From: Sphingomonas tagetis
Lineage (GTDB): Bacteria > Pseudomonadota > Alphaproteobacteria > Sphingomonadales > Sphingomonadaceae
NCBI RefSeq assembly: GCF_024211275.1
Contig: NZ_JAMLDX010000008.1
Coordinates: 62,001-126,000 of the forward strand
Direction: 5' to 3'
Length of the DNA: 64,000 bases
In this document: in pieces, positions 44,854 to 52,714 of the stretch
How positions within the stretch are numbered: position 1 is the first letter of the stretch
Layout: each line of letters opens with the position of its first letter
The notes under the pieces: generated by a model
The model's database searches: none
What the model was told of the DNA's origin: nothing
What the model saw: the letters and a program-made list of their open reading frames with translations, nothing else
Position numbers and translations under genes: made by a program

Positions 44854-46059
44854 CTATTTGGCTGCTTTCCAGCGAGTCGATGCTTGATAGCTATATGCGC
44901 GACCTGCGACGAGTCCAAGGCCTGCGATGATGACTGCCGACGCGGCGAAGGGCAGCGTTGTTCCCGCACGGTCGACCAGCCAGCCGCCGATGCTGGCGCC
45001 CGCCGCCTGGCTGAGGAAGAACATCGCGGCGAACAGCGAGATGCCGGTGCCGGGTGCGTCCGGCGCCATTTGCGTGGCGTGCAGCTGGATGACGTTGTGG
45101 AGCATGAAGAAGCCGAAGCCGAGCATGAACAAGGCGGCGGCCGTGAGCGCCAGCGGCCCGCCCAGCGCCAGCGCGGCAAGTCCCGCGGCCGCCAGCATGC
45201 CCGCTACGGCGGCGCGAATGCCATCGCTCGACCGGGAGACGATCGCGCGCGCACCCATGACGAACGCTACGCCGCCCGCGCCGAACAGCGCGATCAGCAG
45301 TCCCGCACCGGCGCTCCCGACGCCATGCCGCGCCTGCAACAGCGGCGCGGCATAGGTGAAGCTCATAAACAGCGCGAAGCCTTCGACGCCGACCGCGCTG
45401 AGGACCAGCCAGACGGCGCGCCGGCGGAGCAGCTGCATCGGTGACGGCGCGGCGCGGTCATCCGCTTCGCGACGGCCGACATTGCGGAGCTGCGCATGAC
45501 GCCCGGCGGCCCGGACCAGCACGGCGCCCGCGACCGCGAACGCCACGGCGATCACCACGAATACGGCGCGCCAGCCGACGAAACCGCTCAACAGCCCGCC
45601 GCCGACCTGCCCCGCCGTGGTGCCGAGGATCGACGCGGCGGTCAGATTGGCGATCGCGACCGCGCGCTCGCCATCCGGCGCGGCATGACTCACCCATAAC
45701 AGCGTCAGCGGTCCGATCGCCGCAGCCACGCCGCCCGCGAGAAAGCGCAACACGACGAGCCATTCGAACGTCGCCGCCAATGCGCAGCCGCCGGCGAACA
45801 CCGCCGAGCCGAGCGCCGCCCAGCTGATCACCCGATAAGGCCCGAGCCGGTCGCCCAGCGGACCCGCGACGAGCTGAAGCGCGCTGTAGCTCAGCGCATA
45901 GGCGGTCACCACCGCGCCCGCCGTGCCGATGCTTCGCCCGAACTCGCCCGCGATCACCGGCAATGCGGCGTCGAGGCAGCGGATCGATGCCGCCCCGACG
46001 AAAATGCCCATCGCCAGCGCCAGCCAGACGAGGCGGCCTTGCGCTGTGGTTGCACTCAC
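44854..46059 (-). CDS. MFS transporter between two LysR genes
   Basis: This 401-residue major facilitator has about 12 helices, beginning GRLVWLALAMGIFVGAASIR and with LVAGPLGDRLGPYRVISWAA as motif A. LGTTAGQVGGGLLSGFVGWR matches the motif C area of DHA1-type exporters. The GTG start overlaps the upstream LysR stop (GTGA). It may export or import an aromatic acid; DHA1-like features lean to efflux, but no substrate is visible. Confidence 0.87.
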   Translation of the reverse strand: MSATTAQGRLVWLALAMGIFVGAASIRCLDAALPVIAGEFGRSIGTAGAVVTAYALSYSALQLVAGPLGDRLGPYRVISWAALGSAVFAGGCALAATFEWLVVLRFLAGGVAAAIGPLTLLWVSHAAPDGERAVAIANLTAASILGTTAGQVGGGLLSGFVGWRAVFVVIAVAFAVAGAVLVRAAGRHAQLRNVGRREADDRAAPSPMQLLRRRAVWLVLSAVGVEGFALFMSFTYAAPLLQARHGVGSAGAGLLIALFGAGGVAFVMGARAIVSRSSDGIRAAVAGMLAAAGLAALALGGPLALTAAALFMLGFGFFMLHNVIQLHATQMAPDAPGTGISLFAAMFFLSQAAGASIGGWLVDRAGTTLPFAASAVIIAGLGLVAGRAYSYQASTRWKAAK

Positions 46060-46973
46060 AAGCCGAGCCGGGCGACGGTCTCGATCACCTTGGCCCGGAA
46101 CCAGCGCACGCCTTCATCCTGATCGAGATAGCGGTGCCACTGCATCACGATCGGAAGCACCGGGAAGTCGAACGGCGCGGGCAGGATGCGGATCGGCAGC
46201 TGCCGCGCCAGTTTCTCGGCGAGGCGGCGCTGGATGGTGGCGACATAGGGCGTGCCCGGCAGCACCGGCAGGACCTGCGCGAAGGACGGCACCTGGATCG
46301 CGACATCGCGCACGATCGCCGACTGTTTCAGGAACCACTGGTCGAGGATCGGCAGCCGCCGCCCGCCCTGACCCGAGGGATGCACGGCGTGCCGGGCGGC
46401 AAGATATTGCGCTTCGGAAATGGTGTCGCCGATCTCGGGATGCTGGTCCCAGATCGCGCACACGAAGCGTTCCTCGAACAGCTCGGCGGTCGGGTGGTCG
46501 GCATAGGCGAGCTGGCGCGGCAGGATCACGACGTCGATCTTGCCGCGTTCGAAATCGTCGATCGTCTGCATGCCGAGCATTTCGAGATGCGCGCTGAGAT
46601 GCGGTCCCGCCATCGCGACGTCGCGCAGGATCTCGCCGCCGAACGTCGTCGCGACATAATCCGAGCCGAGGAACGAGAAGGCACGCATGTCCTTCGCCGG
46701 ATCGAAGCTCGCGCGCTGCGTGATGAGCGCATCGGTGCGCGCGAGTACATCGGTCAGCGGCGCGCGCAACCGTTCGGCCAGCGGCGTCGCCACATTCACC
46801 CGCCCGACCTGCACCAGCAATTCATCCGAGAAATGATCGCGCAGCCGCCCCAGCCCCGCGCTCACCGCCGGCTGGGTCAGCCCGAGAATTTCGGCCGTGC
46901 GCGTGATGCTGCGCGTTTCCAGCAGCAGGTCGAGCATCACCAGCAGGTTAGTGTCCAGTGCACGATAACGCAT
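46056..46973 (-). CDS. LysR-family regulator, NodD-like (second)
   Basis: This regulator of about 305 residues opens MRYRALDTNLLVMLDLLLE, close to the NodD subgroup opening, then has the HTH ITRTAEILGLTQPAVSAGLG and an effector domain. The ATG at 46973 fits the family; an ATG at 46982 is also open. It diverges from an aldehyde dehydrogenase gene, and a LysR-box candidate lies between them at 47045. Control of that dehydrogenase and of itself is the likely arrangement. Confidence 0.9.
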   Translation of the reverse strand: MRYRALDTNLLVMLDLLLETRSITRTAEILGLTQPAVSAGLGRLRDHFSDELLVQVGRVNVATPLAERLRAPLTDVLARTDALITQRASFDPAKDMRAFSFLGSDYVATTFGGEILRDVAMAGPHLSAHLEMLGMQTIDDFERGKIDVVILPRQLAYADHPTAELFEERFVCAIWDQHPEIGDTISEAQYLAARHAVHPSGQGGRRLPILDQWFLKQSAIVRDVAIQVPSFAQVLPVLPGTPYVATIQRRLAEKLARQLPIRILPAPFDFPVLPIVMQWHRYLDQDEGVRWFRAKVIETVARLGL

Positions 46974-47044
46974 GTTCCGCATCCCCGCCGGCAGTGACCG
47001 GCCATCCTATGGCGCCTGTGCCACAGCGTCCAACGGCACGCTCC

Positions 47045-47059
47045 ATAATCGTTTTTTAT
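47045..47059. promoter_or_regulatory. Candidate LysR box (T-N11-A palindrome)
   Basis: ATAA-TCGTTTT-TTAT has the T-N11-A core and outer symmetry expected of a LysR-type binding site. It lies in the 167-bp gap between the divergent NodD-like regulator and the aldehyde dehydrogenase gene. Confidence 0.5.
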
Positions 47060-47140
47060 CCGGCGCATGAATCGAAGTGATTTGTCAGCGGGCGGGGCGG
47101 CGATGAAGGGTCGGGCGAAGTAAATTCAGGAGAGTCCGAG

Positions 47141-48655
47141 ATGAACGACATGAGCGCCCTGCCCCGCTTCACGCGCCCGGACTTCAACCAGCAGTTCGGC
47201 CAGTTCATCGACGGCGAGTGGGTCGAAGGAGCGACCGGGGAGACGATCGCGCTGATGAACCCGGCGACCGGCGAGAAGCTCGCCGATATCGCCAAGGGCG
47301 ACGCGCGCGACGCCGACCGCGCCGTCACTGCCGCGCATCGCGCGTTCGGATCGTGGCGGGAGTCGCCGCCGGAATTGCGGCAGGAACTGCTGCTCGAGAT
47401 TGCGCGCCGGGTCGAGGCGCGGCGGGCCGATTATGCGGTGCTGGAGACGCTCAATAACGGCAAGCCGGTGATGGAAGCGTTCATGCACGACATCCCCGGC
47501 GTGATCGAGCTGTTCCGCGTCCATGCCGGGATCGCCTGGGACCTTGGCGGCACGACGATCGACCGGACCAATTCGGTCTCGCTGATCCACCGCCAGCCAC
47601 TCGGCGTGTGCGCGCAGATCATTCCGTGGAACGTGCCGATGCTGATGATGGCGCTGAAGGTCGCGCCGGCGCTGGCGACCGGCAACACGATCGTACTCAA
47701 GCCGTCGGAGATCGTGTCGCTGTCGGTGATGGAGTTCTTCCGCGAGATGGCCGACCTGATCCCGCGCGGCGTGGTCAATGTGCTGACCGGCCAGGGGCCG
47801 GATGTCGGCGAGGCGCTGGTCACCGACCATCGCGTCCGCAAGGTGTCGTTCACCGGCTCCAAGCGCACCGCGCGCGAGCTGATGAAATATGCCTCGGTCA
47901 ACATCATCCCGCAGAGCCTCGAGCTCGGCGGCAAGTCGGCGGTGGTGATCTGCGAGGACGCCGATCTCGAAGCCGCGGCGGAGAGCTGCGCGGCATCGAC
48001 CGTGTTCAACAAGGGCGAGGTGTGCGTTGCCGGCTCGCGCATCTTCGCGCACGAAAAAATCCGCGAAGAGTTCCTCGACATCTACAGCGCGATGCTCAAC
48101 AGCGTCCGCATCGGCAACCCGCTCGACGTGCATACGCAGATGGGCGCCTCGGCGTCGAAGATGCAGATGGACAAGGTGCTCGGCTATCTCGATTTGGGAC
48201 CGAAGGAAGGCGCGACGCTTCACCTGAGCGGCGGCCGTGCGACCGGTGGCGAACTGGATCAGGGCATGTATCTCAAGCCCGCGATCTTCACCGGCGTCCA
48301 CAACCAGATGACGATCGCGCGCGAGGAGATTTTCGGCCCGGTCAGCCTCGTCTATGGCTGGACCGACGAGCATGACGTGGTCGAGCAGGCCAACGACACC
48401 GAGTTCGGGCTCGCGGCGGGCGTGTGGACCCGCGACCTTGGCCGGGCGCACCGCCTGACGCGCAACCTCGAGGCCGGGATCGTGTGGGTGAACCGCTATT
48501 TCAACTTCGTCGGCGGCGCATCGGCCGGGCCATTCCACGGCAGCGGCTTCGGGCGCGAATTCGGGCGCGAGGCGGCGCTCGAAAGCTATACGCATTCCAA
48601 GCTGGTGACGATCAATCTGGACGAACGGCCGCTGGGCTTCTTCAACTGGAAGTGA
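47141..48655 (+). CDS. NAD(P)-dependent aldehyde dehydrogenase
   Basis: This 504-residue aldehyde dehydrogenase oxidises an aldehyde to a carboxylate. Visible motifs are IPWNVPMLMMALKVAPALAT, FTGSKRTARELM for the cofactor site, LELGGKSAVVICED with the general base Glu, and FNKGEVCVAGSR with the nucleophilic Cys. The C-terminal GSGFGREFGREAALESYTHS is typical of betaine/aromatic-aldehyde type enzymes. AGGAGAG precedes the ATG. Its last 14 bp overlap the end of the convergent trehalase gene. The substrate is not visible. Confidence 0.93.
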   Translation: MNDMSALPRFTRPDFNQQFGQFIDGEWVEGATGETIALMNPATGEKLADIAKGDARDADRAVTAAHRAFGSWRESPPELRQELLLEIARRVEARRADYAVLETLNNGKPVMEAFMHDIPGVIELFRVHAGIAWDLGGTTIDRTNSVSLIHRQPLGVCAQIIPWNVPMLMMALKVAPALATGNTIVLKPSEIVSLSVMEFFREMADLIPRGVVNVLTGQGPDVGEALVTDHRVRKVSFTGSKRTARELMKYASVNIIPQSLELGGKSAVVICEDADLEAAAESCAASTVFNKGEVCVAGSRIFAHEKIREEFLDIYSAMLNSVRIGNPLDVHTQMGASASKMQMDKVLGYLDLGPKEGATLHLSGGRATGGELDQGMYLKPAIFTGVHNQMTIAREEIFGPVSLVYGWTDEHDVVEQANDTEFGLAAGVWTRDLGRAHRLTRNLEAGIVWVNRYFNFVGGASAGPFHGSGFGREFGREAALESYTHSKLVTINLDERPLGFFNWK

Positions 48656-50150
48656 CGCCCGGGCGGGTGTCGCGTTCGTCGATCAGGTCCGCCGTCACGC
48701 CATTGGTCCAGCCAAACCCGATCTGCGGGGCATATTCGCCGCCATGGCCGACCGCGGACGTCTCGACATCGTATTTCTCGTAGAGCATGCCGGTGCGGAC
48801 ATAGGTCGCATCGACCGTGGCGATCCATCGGCTTGCGATGTCCCCGGCCAGCGCATCATGGCCGTAGCGGCGCAGCCCGGCGATGGCGATCCATTGCAGC
48901 GGCGCCCAGCCATTGGGACTATCCCATTGCTGGCCGCTGTCGACCAACGTGGTGCGCAGCCCGCCCGGCGCGAGCAGCTTGTCCTGTGTGAAGCGCGCGG
49001 TCGCGTCCGCCTGATGTTGCGAAGCGAGTCCTGCCAACAACGGCGCCAGCGCCGCGGCGCTGGCGGACGGCCGGATGCTCCCGCGCTCGAGATCGTAATC
49101 CGCGAAATAACCCTCGCGCTCGTTCCACAGATGCTTGTGCATCGCGTCGCGGCGAAGGCGGGCGTGTTCGGCATAGCGGGCGGCGTCGGCATCGCCGCTC
49201 GCCGCGATGGCGGTTTCGAGGCCATAGAGGAATGCGTTGAGATCGACCGGCGCGATCGCGGTGGTGCGGATCGAGGACAGAAATTCGTCGTCCAGCCAGC
49301 GTGAGGAGAAATCCCAGCCGCTCTCCGCGCCCGCGCGCAAATCCTGATAGACTTGCTCGGGCGGACGACCGCTGCCGACCGCGGTCTCGACATCCTCGCG
49401 CCAGCTCTCGTCGCGCGGAGTACCGCGCGGGTCCCAGTAGCGGTTGAGCACGCTGCCATCGGGCAGCATCGCGACATGATTCACGCGCGCGCCGGGCGTC
49501 AGATCGCCGGCGCCATCCATCCACCACGCATGTTCGCGCTTCATCGCCACGAGCCGGCGCGCGGCGACTTGCGGGTCCGGGTCGTCGAGCAGTGCGACCA
49601 TCATGTGGAACAAGGGCGGCTGCGACCGGCCAAGATAATAGGTCCGCGTGCCGTTAGGGATATGGCCATGATCCTCGATCAGGTCGGTCATTGCATCGAC
49701 GATGCCGGTCGCGAGCGCGATCTCGCCATCGCGCACCAGCCCCAGCATCGTGAAGAAGCTGTCCCAATAATAGATCTCGCGGAACCGCCCGCCCGGCACG
49801 ACATGGCGGTGCCCGACCGGCAGCGCCGAGGAGTTGACCGCGCCGGTTTCCGGGTCGCGCGCGAGGATCGCCCACATCGCGCGGATATGCGCGCGCAGCG
49901 GCTGCGCCGGCATGTTGGGCGCCGCGAGCTCGATCGAGGGCGGCAGCTTGAAATTGCTGACGACGAAACGCAGCAGTTCGCTGTCGCCGCCGTGGAGCGC
50001 CGCGAAGTCCGCCATGATGTCGGCGATCGGCCGCAGCGGCACGGCATCGACGAAAGTCTTGCCGTCCGCGAGGATGCCGCGCTCCTGCACGCGCGCCAGC
50101 AGCGGGCCGTACAGTTCGGCGGGGGTTTCAGCGCCTCTGGTTTTCGGCAT
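48642..50150 (-). CDS. treF: Alpha,alpha-trehalase, GH37
   Basis: This is a 502-residue family 37 trehalase that hydrolyses trehalose to two glucose units by inversion. The family signatures PGGRFREIYYWDSFF and QQWDSPNGWAPLQW are present, as are the catalytic acid region ESGWDFSSRW (Asp) and base region YEKYDV (Glu). There is no signal peptide, so it is cytoplasmic like TreF. It uses the ATG at 50150 and overlaps the acyl-CoA ligase end by 23 bp, which makes it the last gene of the receptor-hydrolase-ligase-trehalase operon. This linkage hints at an acylated trehalose as the imported substrate. Confidence 0.93.
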   Translation of the reverse strand: MPKTRGAETPAELYGPLLARVQERGILADGKTFVDAVPLRPIADIMADFAALHGGDSELLRFVVSNFKLPPSIELAAPNMPAQPLRAHIRAMWAILARDPETGAVNSSALPVGHRHVVPGGRFREIYYWDSFFTMLGLVRDGEIALATGIVDAMTDLIEDHGHIPNGTRTYYLGRSQPPLFHMMVALLDDPDPQVAARRLVAMKREHAWWMDGAGDLTPGARVNHVAMLPDGSVLNRYWDPRGTPRDESWREDVETAVGSGRPPEQVYQDLRAGAESGWDFSSRWLDDEFLSSIRTTAIAPVDLNAFLYGLETAIAASGDADAARYAEHARLRRDAMHKHLWNEREGYFADYDLERGSIRPSASAAALAPLLAGLASQHQADATARFTQDKLLAPGGLRTTLVDSGQQWDSPNGWAPLQWIAIAGLRRYGHDALAGDIASRWIATVDATYVRTGMLYEKYDVETSAVGHGGEYAPQIGFGWTNGVTADLIDERDTRPGVTSS

Positions 50151-51759
50151 CACGCATCACGAATTTCTGGACCTTGCCGGTAACTGTCATCGGGAGTTCG
50201 TCGACGATGCGGACCAGCGCCGGCACCTTGTGGTGCGCGATTCTGCCACGGCACCATTCGACGATCGCATCGGGTTCGATGGGCTGCCGCGCGCGGACCC
50301 AGGCGCAGACGCGCTCGCCCAACCGCTCATCGGGAATGCCGAACACCGCGACATCGGCGATGTCGGGATGGCCGAGCAGGAACGCCTCGATCTCCGCCGG
50401 ATAGATGTTCTCGCCGCCGCGGATGATCATGTCCTTGATCCGCCCGACGATGCGTACGCGCGCCTGCTCGTCGATCGTCGCGAGGTCACCGCTGTGCATC
50501 CAGCCGTCGCGGATCGCCGCCGCGGTGGCATCGGGCTGGTTCCAATAGCCGAGCATCACGCCCGGCCCGCGCGAGCAATATTCGCCGGGCTGCCCCAGCG
50601 GCAGAAGCGCGCCCTGCGCATCGATCACCCGGCCTTCGAAATGCGGGAGCATCTGTCCGACCGTGTCGGTGCGTGTCTCGAGATTCGCGCCGGGCCGCGT
50701 CTGCGTGCTGAGCGGGCTGGTCTCGGTCATGCCATAGCCGATGGTGATGTCGTGCAGGTTCATCTGGTCGATCATCCGCCGCATCATCGCCGGCGGGCAT
50801 GGCGCGCCAGCGGCGATGCCGGTGCGCAGCGTCGACAGGTCGAACTTGGCGAAGTCGGGATGGTCGAGCATCGCGAGGAACATCGTCGGCACGCCGTGCA
50901 GCGCGGTGCAGCGCTCGTCCTCGACACAGCCGAGCACGGTCGCCGCTTCGAAGCTTTGCCCGGGAAAGACCATCGCCGCGCCGCTGGTCAGGCACACCAG
51001 CACGCCGAGCACCATGCCGAAGCAATGGTAGAGCGGCACGGGGATGCACAGCCGGTCGTCCGGGCCGAGCTGCATCCCCGCCGCCGCGGCTGCGGCATTG
51101 TGCAGCAGGTTGCGGTGGCTGAGCGTGGCGCCCTTGGGCGCGCCGGTGGTGCCGCTGGTGAACTGGATGTTGATCGGCTGATGCGCGTCGAGCGCCACGC
51201 GGATCGGATCGCCCGGCAGCAGCAGCGAATCGAACGCGATCCGCGCGCCTTCGCCGGTGCCGCCGATCTCGATGACGTGGCGCAGGTCGGGCAGTGCGGG
51301 GTCGAAGATGCGGGGCGCGCTTGCCGCCGTTGCCGGCGCCAGCTCGGCCAGCATGCCGAGATAGTCGGAGGTCTTGAAGCGCGACGCGGTGACCAAAGCG
51401 CGAATACCCGACAGGCGCAGCGCATGGCCGAGCTCGTGCGTGCGATAGGCCGGGTTGATCGAGACGAGGATGATGCCGAGCCGCGCCGTGGCGAGCTGGG
51501 TCAGCACCCATTCGGCGCAGTTCGGCGCGCAGATGCCGACTCGATCGCCCGCGCTCAGCCCCAGGCTGTCGAGTCCGCGTGCCAGCGCATCGGTGCGCTC
51601 GCGCAGCTCGGCCCAGCTCCAGCGGATGTTCTGCCACGGCAGGACCAGCGCATCGTTTGCGCCGAAGCGCTCGGCGGCGGCATCGAGCCAGTCGCCGATC
51701 GTCCCGTGCGGGACCGGCGGCTTGGCGGGACCGACGGCATGGGACAGCCCCTCGCTCAT
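50128..51759 (-). CDS. AMP-forming acyl-CoA synthetase
   Basis: This 543-residue adenylate-forming ligase activates a carboxylic acid to its CoA ester. Visible motifs are FTSGTTGAPKGATLSH (phosphate loop), YGMTETSPLS, HSGDLATIDEQARVRIVGR, KDMIIRGGENIYPAEIE and the C-terminal catalytic Lys in MTVTGKVQKFVM. The sequence fits the medium/long-chain fatty acid group. The ATG at 51759 overlaps the hydrolase stop (ATGA). With an esterase upstream and trehalase downstream, it could activate the acyl chain released from a glycolipid. Confidence 0.92.
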   Translation of the reverse strand: MSEGLSHAVGPAKPPVPHGTIGDWLDAAAERFGANDALVLPWQNIRWSWAELRERTDALARGLDSLGLSAGDRVGICAPNCAEWVLTQLATARLGIILVSINPAYRTHELGHALRLSGIRALVTASRFKTSDYLGMLAELAPATAASAPRIFDPALPDLRHVIEIGGTGEGARIAFDSLLLPGDPIRVALDAHQPINIQFTSGTTGAPKGATLSHRNLLHNAAAAAAGMQLGPDDRLCIPVPLYHCFGMVLGVLVCLTSGAAMVFPGQSFEAATVLGCVEDERCTALHGVPTMFLAMLDHPDFAKFDLSTLRTGIAAGAPCPPAMMRRMIDQMNLHDITIGYGMTETSPLSTQTRPGANLETRTDTVGQMLPHFEGRVIDAQGALLPLGQPGEYCSRGPGVMLGYWNQPDATAAAIRDGWMHSGDLATIDEQARVRIVGRIKDMIIRGGENIYPAEIEAFLLGHPDIADVAVFGIPDERLGERVCAWVRARQPIEPDAIVEWCRGRIAHHKVPALVRIVDELPMTVTGKVQKFVMRDAENQRR

Positions 51760-52712
51760 GCTTGCACGTGGCGCTCGAAGAACGCCGCTTGCGCCGCCAG
51801 CGCGACTTCGGTTTCGGGGCATTCGATCCACGCCCAGAAGGCGTGCGCCATCCCTTCATAGACGCGCAGGTCGACGTCGACGCCGGCCTGTCGCAGCGCG
51901 AGATCGGCGAGCACGGTCTGGCTGAGCAGCTGATCGCGCGTGCTGGTCATCAGCAGCATCGGCGGCAGGCCGGTCAGGTCGCCAAAGATTGGCGAGAGCA
52001 GCGGATCGGTCCGCTCCGTGTCTCCACAATAATCGGCCAGGGTCTCGGGCGCGGTGCGCGTTCCCATGATCGACGGCAGAAAGGCTTCGCAATCGCCGGG
52101 CCGGGCAAGATCGCCCGAGCCTGAGAAGAAACCGCCAGCCGCCGGCATCGGCAGCCCCTCGGCCTTGATCCGCGCCAGCAATTGCAGCGTCAGCACGGCG
52201 CCCGCCGACGTGCCATAGATCGCGATCGACCTGGCCGGGCGCTGCGACAGCGCCTCCTTGTACACCGCGAGCGCGTCGTCCACCGCCGCCGGATAGGGAT
52301 GCTCGGGCGCCATGCGGTACATCACCGTCACGACAGGAATGCCGGTGAGTCCGGCGATCGGGATCGTCTCAGTGAGCGAGCCCGCATCGACCATGAAGCC
52401 GCCGCCGTGGAAATTGATCAGCAAGCGCTGGTCGCCAATATCGGCGTCGCGCCGCCGCACGAACTTGACCGGCACACCGGCGATCTTGCCCTTGGCGACA
52501 TCGACGCCGAAGCGCTTCGCCCGCCCCTTGTTGAGCGGTTTGAGATGATTGGCCGCGGCGGCGCGGATCGCGGCGCGAGTGACCGGATTGCGCATCAGCG
52601 TCGCCGTCATCTCTGGCGCCGGGGCCTGCGTCAGCATCGGCGTCATGACCGCCCGCGCCTCCGCGCTGACGGTCAGCGCGAAGGGCGGTTGTACGGGGGC
52701 ACCCGCCGCCAC
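51756..52712 (-). CDS. Alpha/beta hydrolase, HSL type (operon with TonB receptor)
   Basis: This 318-residue esterase starts at a GTG two bases after the TonB receptor stop. The oxyanion motif is NFHGGGFMVDAGSLTETIP, the nucleophile is in YGTSAGAVL, the Asp in STRDQLLSQ and the His in GMAHAFW. No signal peptide is visible, so it is probably cytoplasmic. It is a close paralogue of the exported hydrolase at 59335; both contain GSLTETIP and MPAA-GFFSG segments. Ester hydrolysis on the receptor's ligand is the likely role. Confidence 0.9.
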   Translation of the reverse strand: MAAGAPVQPPFALTVSAEARAVMTPMLTQAPAPEMTATLMRNPVTRAAIRAAAANHLKPLNKGRAKRFGVDVAKGKIAGVPVKFVRRRDADIGDQRLLINFHGGGFMVDAGSLTETIPIAGLTGIPVVTVMYRMAPEHPYPAAVDDALAVYKEALSQRPARSIAIYGTSAGAVLTLQLLARIKAEGLPMPAAGGFFSGSGDLARPGDCEAFLPSIMGTRTAPETLADYCGDTERTDPLLSPIFGDLTGLPPMLLMTSTRDQLLSQTVLADLALRQAGVDVDLRVYEGMAHAFWAWIECPETEVALAAQAAFFERHVQA

Positions 52713-52714
52713 GG

